Part shown: one piece after another, positions 1 to 7,590 of the stretch
How positions within the stretch are numbered: the first letter of the stretch is position 1
Layout of the letters: each line of letters starts with the position of its first letter
From: an uncultured Bacilli bacterium
Lineage (GTDB): Bacteria > Bacillota_I > Bacilli_A > RF39 > UBA660
Length of the DNA stretch: 14,986 nt
Assembly (NCBI GenBank): GCA_949280095.1
Contig: CASDHD010000020.1
Location: 1-14,986 of the forward strand
Direction of reading: 5' to 3'
Notes under the pieces: generated by a model
Told to the model about the DNA's origin: nothing
Database searches by the model: none
The model's input: only the letters and a program-made list of their open reading frames with translations
Program-made: the position numbers and the translations under genes

Positions 1-1
1 A

Positions 2-295
2 AGGGAGAACGTCTTTCCAATGCTAGGAGAAGCTAATAAAACTATCCCTAAGATTAAAGAAACGTTCGATATGATTATAATTGATCCACCAAGAAGTGGA
101 CTTGATAGATCTTCTTGTAAATTCATGTTAGAAAGTAGTGCCAAAAAAATCATTTATATTTCTTGTAACCCTTTAACTCTTGCAAGAGATTTAAAAGAAC
201 TTACGAGAAAATATGAAATAAAAAAGTTTGCAATCATGGATATGTTTAGTTACACCCATCATGTGGAAAGTTTTGTGGTTTTAGAAAAGGAGTAG
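2..295 (+). CDS. rlmD: 23S rRNA (uracil-C5)-methyltransferase RlmD/RlmCD type, C-terminal fragment
   Basis: Only the last 97 or so codons are present; the frame is open to the left edge, so the gene starts outside the window. The fragment is the catalytic end of the TrmA/RlmD SAM-dependent m5U methyltransferase family. Visible motifs are IIIDPPRSGLD (the DPPR motif of the active site), SCNPLTLARDL, whose cysteine is the expected catalytic nucleophile, and the C-terminal THHVESFVVL, whose glutamate matches the family's general base. These enzymes methylate C5 of uridines in 23S rRNA (U1939 and, for the dual Gram-positive enzymes, U747). RlmD, RlmCD and TrmA cannot be separated on this fragment. 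The next gene begins 2 nt after the stop, and its ribosome binding site (AAAAGGAG) lies inside this reading frame, so the two are probably co-transcribed. Confidence 0.9.
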   Translation, partial: RENVFPMLGEANKTIPKIKETFDMIIIDPPRSGLDRSSCKFMLESSAKKIIYISCNPLTLARDLKELTRKYEIKKFAIMDMFSYTHHVESFVVLEKE

Positions 296-297
296 TT

Positions 298-852
298 ATG
301 GAAAATAAAGTGTATCATGGTAGTCCGAATGGCAATATTACAAAATTTATTCCTTATAAAAGTACCCATCAAAAAGAATGTATTTATGCAACAAATAATA
401 AAGTAGTTGCTATACTTCATATGGGAAATTGGAATGATTTAGATTTTCGTTTGTTCAGTGTTTCAGGCAAACCAGAATTAGTAGAAAGAAGAAAAGGATT
501 ATTGAAGAAAATTTATGATAAACCTGGATATCTTTATGAACTTGATGGAAGAACATTCTCTCATTATGATTATTTATGGTCTTTGGAAGTTATTTCTTTT
601 GCAAAAGAATTAATACCATTAAATAAAACTTTCTATCCAAATGTTTTAAATGGAATTTTAGAAGAAGAAAAAAAAGGAAATATTGTAATTTTTAGATATC
701 CAAATAGACCCAAAGGAATGCCAATTGATAACGCAGATTTAATTGATGAATTTGTAGAATTTGAAAACAGAGGTTTAAAAGGAGCAATCAAAGATTTATT
801 AAAAGTGTACCCAGAGTTAGCAATTAAAGTAGAGGAGAAAATAAAAAAATAA
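298..852 (+). CDS. YHGS-motif protein, possibly ADP-ribosyltransferase-like
   Basis: A 184-residue soluble protein with no signal peptide or membrane segment. ATG at 298 follows the rlmD stop by 2 nt with AAAAGGAG just upstream. The N-terminus VYHGSPNGNI, then IYATNNKVVAILHM (about residues 29-42), resembles small proteins with an ART-like fold, where a YHGS/T strand binds NAD through the His and a later Y-A-T strand supplies the aromatic residue. The Tyr-rich GYLYELDG and the IVIFRYPNRPKGMPIDNADLI segment recall a family of unnamed Firmicutes proteins. The third, acidic residue of an H-Y-E triad is not certain. The fold is inferred from these short motifs only, and the substrate is unknown. 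It could be a toxin-like or phage-related accessory protein; a frameshifted dinD remnant follows directly. Confidence 0.55.
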   Translation: MENKVYHGSPNGNITKFIPYKSTHQKECIYATNNKVVAILHMGNWNDLDFRLFSVSGKPELVERRKGLLKKIYDKPGYLYELDGRTFSHYDYLWSLEVISFAKELIPLNKTFYPNVLNGILEEEKKGNIVIFRYPNRPKGMPIDNADLIDEFVEFENRGLKGAIKDLLKVYPELAIKVEEKIKK

Positions 853-854
853 AT

Positions 855-1023
855 TTAAACAGAACAGAAGTTCAAAAAGAAAAGATTAAAACGAAAAAGA
901 AGTAAATGAAGTTCCTTATGAAGTTGGTAGTAAAATAAGAAACACAAAATGTCCGAAGAATTACCCACTCCTAAAAAAAGTTTAAAAGGAATAGAAAAAC
1001 AATCTACTAAAAACAAAAAATAA
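855..1023 (+). pseudogene. dinD: frameshifted remnant of the dinD (DNA-damage-inducible protein D) C-terminus
   Basis: No intact gene lies between 853 and 1165, but three successive reading frames add up to one recognisable C-terminus. Frame at 858: N-R-T-E-V-Q-K-E-K-I-K. Frame at 890: N-E-K-E-V-N-E-V-P-Y-E-V-G-S-K-I-R-N-T. Frame at 949: M-S-E-E-L-P-T-P-K-K-S-L-K-G-I-E-K-Q, ending in TAA at 1021-1023. DinD proteins end with a stretch of the form (E/H)Y(E/D)VG-K-VR-TI-E-GG-TMPE-LPTPE-S-K-EK, which this follows apart from a small deletion (TIKELGGT is missing) and two frame changes. The N-terminal part of dinD is absent. The call rests on remembered family sequence, not on an alignment. Confidence 0.6.
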
Positions 1024-1095
1024 TTTAGAAACAAGAAAAGGAAATGATTGAAAAGGGAATAAAAAATAAGAGTTTATATTAAGAAAATTACTTCT

Positions 1096-1121
1096 TATAT
1101 CTTACAGCATTGTAAGATATA
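1096..1121 (+). promoter_or_regulatory. operator palindrome upstream of the response regulator gene
   Basis: Perfect 11-bp inverted repeat, TATATCTTACA, spacer GCAT, then TGTAAGATATA. Its core CTTACA-N4-TGTAAG occurs again at 2738-2753 before the ABC transporter gene. The same spacing in two promoters of one module fits a binding site for the OmpR-type regulator encoded at 1166. The palindrome ends about 17 nt before the -10 element, so it sits just upstream of and over the -35 position. Confidence 0.7.
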
Positions 1122-1135
1122 ACTTTTTAAATCTA

Positions 1136-1144
1136 TGCTATACT
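1136..1144 (+). promoter_or_regulatory. extended -10 element for the two-component operon
   Basis: TG-C-TATACT matches an extended -10 (TGnTATAAT). No good -35 box lies 17 bp upstream, where the sequence is GATATA at the end of the operator palindrome; this suits a promoter that depends on an activator. The GTG start follows 21 nt downstream. Confidence 0.6.
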
Positions 1145-1165
1145 AAATAGAAGTGGTGATAATAA

Positions 1166-1816
1166 GTGAAAAAGATCATGATTATAGAAGATGATAAAAC
1201 AATTAAAAGTGAATTAAAAGAACTACTAGAAAATGCAGGGTATGAAACAAGCCTCCTTGAGGATTTTGAACATAGTTATGAAAATATTATGAATGCCAAT
1301 CCTGACTTAATTCTGTTAGATATCAATATTCCTTATATCAATGGAGAAGTTCTACTAAAAAAAATACGAGAAACGCAAAATACTCCTGTCATTATGGTAA
1401 CGAGTCGTGCATCAGATATTGACGAAGTGTTATCTATTTCTTACGGAGCAGATGACTTTATTACAAAACCTTACAATCCAACCATTTTACTTTTACGCAT
1501 TGGAGCAATTTTTAAACGAATGGAAAACACAAGTGACACAATTCATTATAAAGATCTAATTATCCATAAGCAAAAAGGAATGATTATAAAAGACAAGGAA
1601 GAAATTATTTTAACCAAAAACGAAATGATTATCTTAAACTATTTATTAAATAACCAAAATAGAATAGTAACTCGTGATGAATTAATGACGGACTTATGGA
1701 ACAACAATGAGTACATAAACGATAACGCTCTAACAGTAAACATAAGTAGACTAAGAAGCAAACTAAAAAGTATAGGACATGCCACTGCTATTGAAACAAG
1801 AAAGGGAATAAAGTAG
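1166..1816 (+). CDS. OmpR/PhoB-type response regulator (BceR/YxdJ-like), C-terminus clipped
   Basis: 216 residues. Receiver domain 1-115: acidic pocket ED-D at 8-10, phospho-acceptor Asp52 in LILLDINIP, Thr79 and Lys101 in the FITKPYNP motif. Winged-helix DNA-binding domain about 125-216 with the recognition-helix region NALTVNISRLRSKL. It is expected to be phosphorylated by the adjacent kinase and to switch on the ABC genes in response to a cell-envelope antibiotic or peptide. The start is GTG with GTGGTGAT upstream. The protein ends ...IETRKGIK-stop, whereas family members end in a last wing strand of the type GIGYxL, so about four to six C-terminal residues are missing. Together with the kinase's missing start, this points to a deletion at the gene junction near 1808-1820. 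DNA binding by the clipped wing may be weakened; this is inference. Confidence 0.85.
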   Translation: MKKIMIIEDDKTIKSELKELLENAGYETSLLEDFEHSYENIMNANPDLILLDINIPYINGEVLLKKIRETQNTPVIMVTSRASDIDEVLSISYGADDFITKPYNPTILLLRIGAIFKRMENTSDTIHYKDLIIHKQKGMIIKDKEEIILTKNEMIILNYLLNNQNRIVTRDELMTDLWNNNEYINDNALTVNISRLRSKLKSIGHATAIETRKGIK

Positions 1817-1857
1817 AAAAAAGTTTAATCATTGTCTTATCCCTTTTAAATTTTTTA

Positions 1858-2736
1858 TTGATAATCTTATCTCTAACAATTGATTTCTTTCGAAAACAAA
1901 AATTTTATACCCATTTATTAGAAAATATAAATAACTTAGACAAAGCATACCTTGTTTTAGAAACTATAGAAAAGCCCAACTTTTACGAAGGAAAATTAAT
2001 TACCCATGCACTTTACGAAATTAATAAATCAATGGCAGAAACAGTAAAAATATTGGAAACACAAACCGACGATTTTAAAGAATACATCGAAATGTGGATT
2101 CACGAAGTAAAAATACCAATCGCATCCCTTATTTTAATGACGCATAACCACAAAGAAAAATTTAACAAAAAAATGCTAGAGCAAATGCATCGAATAGATA
2201 CCTATGTAGAACAAGTCTTATATTACGTAAGAAGTGAAAATGCAGAACATGACTATTTAATTAAAGAAATCGAATTAAAAAATATCATAAATAATGTTGC
2301 TTTAAAAAATAAAGATGAACTTCTTGAAAACAATATTGAATTTCAAGTTAAAAATGTAAACTTTTTAGTGAATACGGATGCTAAATGGTTAGAATTTATT
2401 TTAAATCAAATTATAAACAATAGTATAAAATACAAAAAAGAAAATGCATCTTCTTATATAAAGATAGAAGGAAGAGAAGAAAAAGACAAAATTTATTTAA
2501 GTATTTTAGACAATGGCATAGGTATATTAGAAAGTGACATCAAAAGAGTTTTTGAAAAAACCTATACAGGTACCAATGGAAGAATAAAAACAAAATCCAC
2601 AGGGATGGGTTTATATATTGCCAAGAATTTATGTATGAAATTAGGACACACCATTGAAATCGAATCGAAAGAACAAGAATTTACCAAAGTAATAATTAAA
2701 TTTTCTAAAAACGAGTTTTATAAAGTGGCTAAGTAA
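1858..2736 (+). CDS. sensor histidine kinase (BceS/YxdK-like) lacking its N-terminus and a clear start
   Basis: The frame is open from 1795 but contains no ATG or GTG before the core; TTG at 1858 is the only conventional start and has no ribosome binding site. From 1822 the frame reads a hydrophobic helix (SLIIVLSLLNFLLIILSLTIDFF) followed by RKQKFYTHLLENI. In BceS-type kinases this corresponds to the second of two membrane helices; the first is missing. The kinase core is complete: H-box WIHEVKIPI with the phospho-accepting His, N-box LNQIINNSIKY, G1 LDNGIGI and G2 STGMGLYIAKNL. BceS-type kinases have almost no extracellular sensor and are switched by contact with their ABC permease. The likely cause is a deletion spanning the regulator's last codons and this gene's start, or an assembly error. 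Catalytic function is intact in sequence, but expression is doubtful. Confidence 0.8.
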   Translation: MIILSLTIDFFRKQKFYTHLLENINNLDKAYLVLETIEKPNFYEGKLITHALYEINKSMAETVKILETQTDDFKEYIEMWIHEVKIPIASLILMTHNHKEKFNKKMLEQMHRIDTYVEQVLYYVRSENAEHDYLIKEIELKNIINNVALKNKDELLENNIEFQVKNVNFLVNTDAKWLEFILNQIINNSIKYKKENASSYIKIEGREEKDKIYLSILDNGIGILESDIKRVFEKTYTGTNGRIKTKSTGMGLYIAKNLCMKLGHTIEIESKEQEFTKVIIKFSKNEFYKVAK

Positions 2737-2737
2737 C

Positions 2738-2753
2738 CTTACAAAATTGTAAG
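2738..2753 (+). promoter_or_regulatory. operator palindrome upstream of the ABC transporter genes
   Basis: CTTACA-AAAT-TGTAAG, the same half-sites and 4-nt spacer as the core at 1101-1116. Its left half occupies the exact -35 position (17 bp before the -10 at 2761), replacing a consensus TTGACA. This arrangement suggests control by the regulator at 1166. It begins 2 nt after the kinase stop codon. Confidence 0.7.
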
Positions 2754-2757
2754 ATAG

Positions 2758-2766
2758 TGTTATATT
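2758..2766 (+). promoter_or_regulatory. extended -10 element for the ABC transporter operon
   Basis: TG-T-TATATT, an extended -10, 7 nt downstream of the operator. The ABC genes therefore have their own promoter, separate from the regulator/kinase transcript, as in the Bacillus bce and yxd arrangements. Confidence 0.6.
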
Positions 2767-2826
2767 AAACTTACGACAAACAAGTACTTTTCCTTTAGAA
2801 TGAACAAGTGAAAGGAGAAATATTTT

Positions 2827-3594
2827 ATGGAAAATATTTTGAAAATAGAAAAAATAGAAAAATATTATGGAAGTCGTTCTTCTTTAACGAAAGCCATTGA
2901 TAACATCTCTTTTGAAGTTGAAAAAGGAGAGTTTGTTGCCATTATGGGATCTTCTGGTTCAGGAAAAACAACCCTTTTAAATTGTATTTCGACAATTGAT
3001 AAAGTGACAAGTGGTCACATTTTTGTGGGAGAGAATGACATTACGAAACTAAAAGGAAATGCCCTAAATAAATTTAGAAGAGAAGAGTTAGGGTTTATCT
3101 TTCAAGATTTTAACTTACTAGACACTTTAACGGCCTATGAAAATATTGCTCTTGCCTTAACCATTCAAAACGAACATATTTCATCCATTGATAAAAAAAT
3201 CAAGAAAGTGGCAAGCGACCTAGATATCGAAAGTGTCTTAAAAAAATACCCTTACCAAATGAGTGGAGGACAAAAACAAAGGGTAGCAAGTGCTAGAGCA
3301 ATTATCACCGACCCCAAACTCATTTTAGCAGATGAACCAACTGGGGCTTTGGACTCAAAATCGGCACGTATGTTACTAGAAAGATTTAATTACTTAAACG
3401 AAAGTCTACAAGCAACCATTCTAATGGTTACTCACGATGCTTTCACAGCGTCTTATGCAACTCGTGTTATATTTATAAAAGATGGCAAAGTATTCAATGA
3501 AATCCGTAAAGGTAACGATTCAAGAAAAGAATTTTTTGATAAAATTATTGATGTCGTAACCCTTTTAGGTGGGGATTTAAACGATGCTTTGTAA
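2827..3594 (+). CDS. ABC transporter ATP-binding protein (BceA/YxdL-like)
   Basis: 255 residues with a full set of ATPase motifs: Walker A GSSGSGKTT (41-49), Q-loop Gln93 in FIFQDFNLL, signature MSGGQ (145-149), Walker B LILADEP (165-171), D-loop ALDS and switch His203 in MVTHD. The family is MacB/LolD-type, with the BceA-like DFNLLDTLT-ENIALAL stretch. It powers the FtsX-type permease encoded by the next gene; such pairs protect the cell wall cycle from peptide antibiotics and signal to the partner kinase. ATG at 2827 has GAAAGGAGAAA upstream. The stop overlaps the permease start by 11 nt (ATG at 3584), typical of translational coupling. No defect is seen. Confidence 0.93.
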   Translation: MENILKIEKIEKYYGSRSSLTKAIDNISFEVEKGEFVAIMGSSGSGKTTLLNCISTIDKVTSGHIFVGENDITKLKGNALNKFRREELGFIFQDFNLLDTLTAYENIALALTIQNEHISSIDKKIKKVASDLDIESVLKKYPYQMSGGQKQRVASARAIITDPKLILADEPTGALDSKSARMLLERFNYLNESLQATILMVTHDAFTASYATRVIFIKDGKVFNEIRKGNDSRKEFFDKIIDVVTLLGGDLNDAL

Positions 3595-5642
3595 ATTATC
3601 TTTAAAAAACATCAAGAAAAGCATTAAAGATTACGCCATCTATTTCTTTACACTCATTCTAGGAGTTGCCATATTTTATGTCTTTAATGCGATTGATTCC
3701 CAAACCGTTATGATGGATGTAACCTCATCAACAAGAGAAATCATAAAACTTATGACCAATATGTTATCAGGAGTCAGTGTCTTTGTTTCCTTTATTTTAG
3801 GTTTCTTAATTATTTATGCTTCTAGGTTTTTAATCAAAAGAAGAAACAAGGAATTTGGAATTTATTTAACCCTTGGTATGAGCAAACGAAAAATCGCTAG
3901 TGTTTTATTCTTTGAAACCTTATTTATAGGAATTATTTCTTTATTCGTAGGTTTATGCGTAGGTATTGTATTATCACAACTTATGAGTTTATTAGTTGCC
4001 AATATGTTTGAAGCAAACTTAACCAAATTTACCTTTACTTTTTCAAGTAGTGCCTGTATAAAAACACTTATCTATTTTGGTATTATGTATTTCCTTGTCA
4101 TGATTTTTAATACGGTAAACGTAAATAGATGCAAATTAATTGATTTATTACATGGAAGCAAGAAAAGTGAAAAAGTAAGACTTAAAAATCCACTAGTTTG
4201 TACCATTATCTTTATTGCTTCTTCTACTGTATTAGGATATGCTTACTACTTGGTTACAGGAGGAATAGCAGAGTTAACAGAAGCCACGCAAATATTTAAA
4301 CCCATTATTATGGGAGCAATCTCTACATTCTTTCTTTTTTGGTCTTTATCAGGATTAATTTTAAGAATTGTAATGCACATGAAAAAAGTATACTACCATG
4401 GACTAAATACCTTTGTTGTTCGCCAAATCAGTAGCAAAATCAACACAACCGTAATGTCTATGACAGTAATTTGCCTTATGCTATTCGTAACCATCTGTGT
4501 CTTCCTCACTTTCCATTAAAAACTCCATGACTGCTAACTTAAAAACAATGGCTCCTGTCGATGTCCAATTTTATAAATACTTGAATTTAACTGAAGAATC
4601 AGTAAAAAACTCATGGCGATTTACAGATAAAATGATAGAAGACTCTACCATTCCCTTAAGAGAAACACTAGCAAACTTAAACTTTGATGTAGATGCCTAT
4701 TTAAAAGATATTGTAGAATTTAATCTTTATGGAACGGAAGAAATTAAAATAAAAGACACATTAGGAACATATTATGACGAATTAAAAACGAAATACCCGC
4801 TAATGGATTATGAAAACGAAGAAACATTTATCAAACTAAGCGACTACAACAAACTTGCTAAATTATTTTCACTAGAAGAATATACATTAAACGAAAATGA
4901 ATACATTTTGATTGCTGACTACAAAGAACTAGTGAGTATACGTTCTGTTGCATTAGAAAGAAATACAACGATAAACCTATTAGGAAAAAATTATAGTCCT
5001 AAATATAAAGAAGTAAAAGATGGATTTATTTTTATGAATAGTACCCATGCTAACAGTGGAGTCTTTATCATTCCAGATAATGCAGTAAATGAATCCTTAA
5101 AAGTAGAAAGTATCTTAACCGCAAACTATAAAGGAACAGAAGAAGAAAAAGAAATCATCGAAAATCGCATAGCAATAGATATGTATGAGCACTCTTACAA
5201 TGCAAAAACAAACCTTAGCGGAGCAACAAAAATTGCTCTTTATGAAGCAAGTATTGGTCTTGGTGCCATGGTAACATTCATTGGTTTATACTTAGGAATT
5301 ATTTTCTTGATTTCAAGTGCAGCCATTCTTGCTCTAAAAGAACTATCAGAATCAACAGACAATAAAATGCGATTTGCTATGCTAAGAAAAATAGGAACCG
5401 ATGAAGCAATGCTAAATAAGGCTTTATTCTACCAAATTGCGATATTCTTCTTATTCCCACTTGTTATTGCAGGAATACACTCCATCTTTGGTATCCAATT
5501 CTGTAACTTTCTTTTAGCAACATTTGGTAACGATAAATTACTTCCATCCATCATTATGACAGCCATTTTCTTAGGCTTAATCTATGGAGGATATTTCCTA
5601 ATCACTTATTTTGTAAGTAAAAACATCATAAAAGAAAAATAA
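3584..5642 (+). pseudogene. FtsX-type ABC permease (BceB/YxdM-like), split by a frameshift near 4497-4516
   Basis: The N-terminal part (3584-4519, 311 residues) starts MLCKLSLKNIKKSIKDYAIYFFTL, a typical BceB start. It holds seven likely membrane helices near residues 18-35, 62-80, 106-138 (two), 160-180, 202-226 and 240-262 and the beginning of another at 288-308. It then runs to a stop at 4517. The next frame (from 4497) continues without a break in sense: SLSIKNSMTANLKTMAPVDVQFYKY, a large extracellular domain of about 220 residues, then three helices near 253-279, 310-333 and 349-373 of that part. Joined, this is a permease of about 680 residues with the expected ten-helix plan. A 1-nt insertion or a 2-nt loss (for example one GT from a TGTGTGT run at 4496-4500) explains the break. 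The second part has only a GTG without a ribosome binding site, so it is unlikely to be made separately. Sequencing error is a live alternative. Confidence 0.85.
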
Positions 5643-5667
5643 AAAAGAATAGAAAAGAGTGGTAAAT

Positions 5668-6777
5668 ATGGCCTATGTAACAGCAATTAAATCCTCCATT
5701 TTGATATTTCCGTTCATAGCCCTTATTTTTACCATTCCTTTTATTTTGCATGAATACCATAAATATGGATCCATTCAGCCTTTTAAAACTTTAGTGGTGT
5801 ATTCCTTTATTCTTTATATGATTACCATATATTTCTTAGTCATATTACCACTTCCTAATTTAGAGAGTGTAGTAGAAAAACCCAATATGATTCGTTTACT
5901 ACCATTTGGATTTATAAAAGACATAATTCGCGAATCATCACTAATCATCACAAATCCAAGTACCTATTTAAAATCCTTAACAGAACCATGTTTTTATACC
6001 GTTATCTTTAATGTATTTATGACCATTCCTTTTGGAATGTACTTACGTTATTACTTTAAATGCAGTTTAAAAAAAACTATTATGTATAGTTTCTTATTAA
6101 GTCTATTTTTTGAACTAACCCAAATAACAGGTCTTTACTTTATCTACCCACATCCTTATCGTGTCTTTGATGTAGATGACTTACTAACGAACACTTTAGG
6201 AGGACTCATTGGATATGGCATGATGGGAATTCTAGATAACTACCTACCAACGAGAACAGAATTAGACGAAAAAGCAAGAAGAGTAGGAGAAGAAGTATCA
6301 GGACTTCGAAGAATAACCCTCTTTTTCTTAGATTTCTTTTTGTATATTTTTATTGGTATGTTAACAAATTTATTTTTAAAAGGTTACCATCCCTTTCTAA
6401 TTGTTTTCTTACTTTATTATGGTATAATTCCATTACTAAATAAAAATGAAACACTAGGGGGAAGTTTCTTACATGTCAAAATAGAATATAAAAATTTACG
6501 ATTCATTCGCTCTATTTTTAGAAATTTATTTTTACTGATTTATTATTTTTTATTTCCGTTTTGGTCTCTTTTAGGAACATACCTTTTAGTGAATCACTTA
6601 GAGGCCGATGCAAAAATTTCTATCTATTTTTATCTAGCAAGTTTAGTTATGATTGTCTTATTTTATCTTATTAATGGACTTATCATACTAACCAAAAAGA
6701 AACATTTTTATGACAAAATTTTAGGAAGTACTTATATAAGTACAACAAAGAAAGAGAGAGGATATATTGAAGATTAA
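5668..6777 (+). CDS. VanZ-RDD fusion membrane protein
   Basis: 369 residues from ATG 5668, which has GAAAAGAGTGG at a good distance; an in-frame GTG at 5659 lies inside that site and is less likely. The N-terminal half (about 10-190) is a VanZ-like domain: several membrane helices, a conserved Glu in FFELTQI and the strongly typical VFDVDDLLTNTLGGLIGY. VanZ-family proteins are linked to low-level teicoplanin and lipopeptide resistance. The C-terminal half (about 213-360) is an RDD-like membrane domain (RRITLFFLDFFLYIFIG ... LLNKNETLGGSFLHVKI). The gene lies 25 nt after the permease and overlaps yxeA by 11 nt, so it belongs to the ABC operon. It probably adds a second, transporter-independent envelope protection function; its exact substrate is unknown. 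Confidence 0.85.
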   Translation: MAYVTAIKSSILIFPFIALIFTIPFILHEYHKYGSIQPFKTLVVYSFILYMITIYFLVILPLPNLESVVEKPNMIRLLPFGFIKDIIRESSLIITNPSTYLKSLTEPCFYTVIFNVFMTIPFGMYLRYYFKCSLKKTIMYSFLLSLFFELTQITGLYFIYPHPYRVFDVDDLLTNTLGGLIGYGMMGILDNYLPTRTELDEKARRVGEEVSGLRRITLFFLDFFLYIFIGMLTNLFLKGYHPFLIVFLLYYGIIPLLNKNETLGGSFLHVKIEYKNLRFIRSIFRNLFLLIYYFLFPFWSLLGTYLLVNHLEADAKISIYFYLASLVMIVLFYLINGLIILTKKKHFYDKILGSTYISTTKKERGYIED

Positions 6778-7105
6778 AGAAAACATGCCTATTGTAATAG
6801 GAACAATATTATTAATTTTATTATGTGGAATGACTTATTATTTTACATTTCAAGAATACACCATGTATTATGCCAAAATTGATAACACTAAAATGCAACT
6901 TGTAGAAGGAGATATGCAATATGAATACACCTTGACTGCTTACAAAGAAAATGGGAGTGCTAAAGAAATTAAATTTAAAACCTCAAGAGAACTAAAACAA
7001 GATGCTTATATTGAATTAAAATATATGATCGTTCGTGGAGTAGTAAGTTGGAAAGAAGTGTATTACGAGGAATTAACAGACAAAGTTCAAGAAAAATATA
7101 AATAA
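6767..7105 (+). CDS. yxeA: YxeA family protein
   Basis: 112 residues with one N-terminal hydrophobic segment (about 8-27: IVIGTILLILLCGMTYYF), probably an uncleaved signal anchor. The outside domain follows the YxeA/DUF1093 pattern: YYAKIDNTKM, QYEYTLTAYKENGSAKEIKFKTSRELKQDAYIELKY, then RGVVSWKEV and LTDKVQEKY. In Bacillus subtilis yxeA is the last gene of the LL-37-responsive yxdJKLM-yxeA operon, which matches this neighbourhood closely. The role of the protein is unknown. The start is TTG at 6767 because AGAGAGAGG sits 5 nt upstream; the in-frame ATG at 6785 lacks such a site. It overlaps the VanZ-RDD stop. Confidence 0.85.
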   Translation: MKIKENMPIVIGTILLILLCGMTYYFTFQEYTMYYAKIDNTKMQLVEGDMQYEYTLTAYKENGSAKEIKFKTSRELKQDAYIELKYMIVRGVVSWKEVYYEELTDKVQEKYK

Positions 7106-7116
7106 GTAGGTGGAAA

Positions 7117-7530
7117 ATGAAAAAGAAATTTATATTGTCTTTTCTAATAGCTATAGTTTTATTAGTAGGAATAGAAACAACTTTCTATTTTATAAATCGC
7201 CCGAAATATACCTTGCACCTACCAAAAGTAGAAAATGTAATAAGTATAGAAATAGAAGATAAAAAAATAGAAGAACTAGAAAAAAAGAAAGAAATAATAA
7301 ATATTTTAAACGGAGAAGGAAGAATAACCAAAGAAGCAAGTATCCAAGATACTCCCATAAATACGGAAGAAAAGTTAAAAATTGATTTTCATTTTGTAGA
7401 AAAAGGAACCTCTACTTTGTTTCTATACAAAAGAAAGAATAACTTTTATATAGAACAGCCTTACAATGGCATTTATAAAATAACGGAGAGGGAATACGAA
7501 AAAATAAAAAAATTTAGTTTAGAAGAATGA
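7117..7530 (+). CDS. membrane-anchored DUF5301-like protein
   Basis: 137 residues: an N-terminal signal anchor (about 5-25) and an extracellular Lys/Glu-rich domain. The segments VENVISIEIEDKK, KKEIINILNG, SIQDTPINTEEKLKIDFHFVEKGTSTLFLYKRKNNFYIEQPYNGIYKI resemble DUF5301 proteins, which are often found beside Bce-type modules. No enzymatic motif is seen. ATG at 7117 is 11 nt after the yxeA stop, with GTAGGTGG upstream. It is the last gene of the envelope-stress operon: its stop codon lies in the loop of the terminator hairpin at 7518-7543. The assignment to DUF5301 is from memory of the family pattern. Confidence 0.7.
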   Translation: MKKKFILSFLIAIVLLVGIETTFYFINRPKYTLHLPKVENVISIEIEDKKIEELEKKKEIINILNGEGRITKEASIQDTPINTEEKLKIDFHFVEKGTSTLFLYKRKNNFYIEQPYNGIYKITEREYEKIKKFSLEE

Positions 7531-7543
7531 CTTCTAAATTTTT
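7518..7543 (+). terminator. Rho-independent terminator of the Yxd-like operon
   Basis: 8-bp stem TTTAGAAG / CTTCTAAA with a 5-nt loop (AATGA) and a following run of five T. The TGA stop of the DUF5301 gene is in the loop. The right arm also overlaps the -35 region of the next promoter, so one gene's end and the next gene's start are compacted here. Confidence 0.75.
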
Positions 7544-7551
7544 CAAACTCA

Positions 7552-7560
7552 TGTTATAGT
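7552..7560 (+). promoter_or_regulatory. extended -10 element for the GNAT gene
   Basis: TG-T-TATAGT, with TTCTAA 17 bp upstream as a weak -35. It lies directly after the terminator and 31 nt before the chosen start. Confidence 0.55.
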
Positions 7561-7590
7561 TGTGTTAGATAAGAAATGGAAAGTGATTGT

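Noticed and set aside
1795..2736. Regulator and kinase as a natural RR-kinase fusion
   Set aside because: The order would place a single membrane helix between the two parts and leave them on opposite sides of the membrane; a deletion explains the sequence better.
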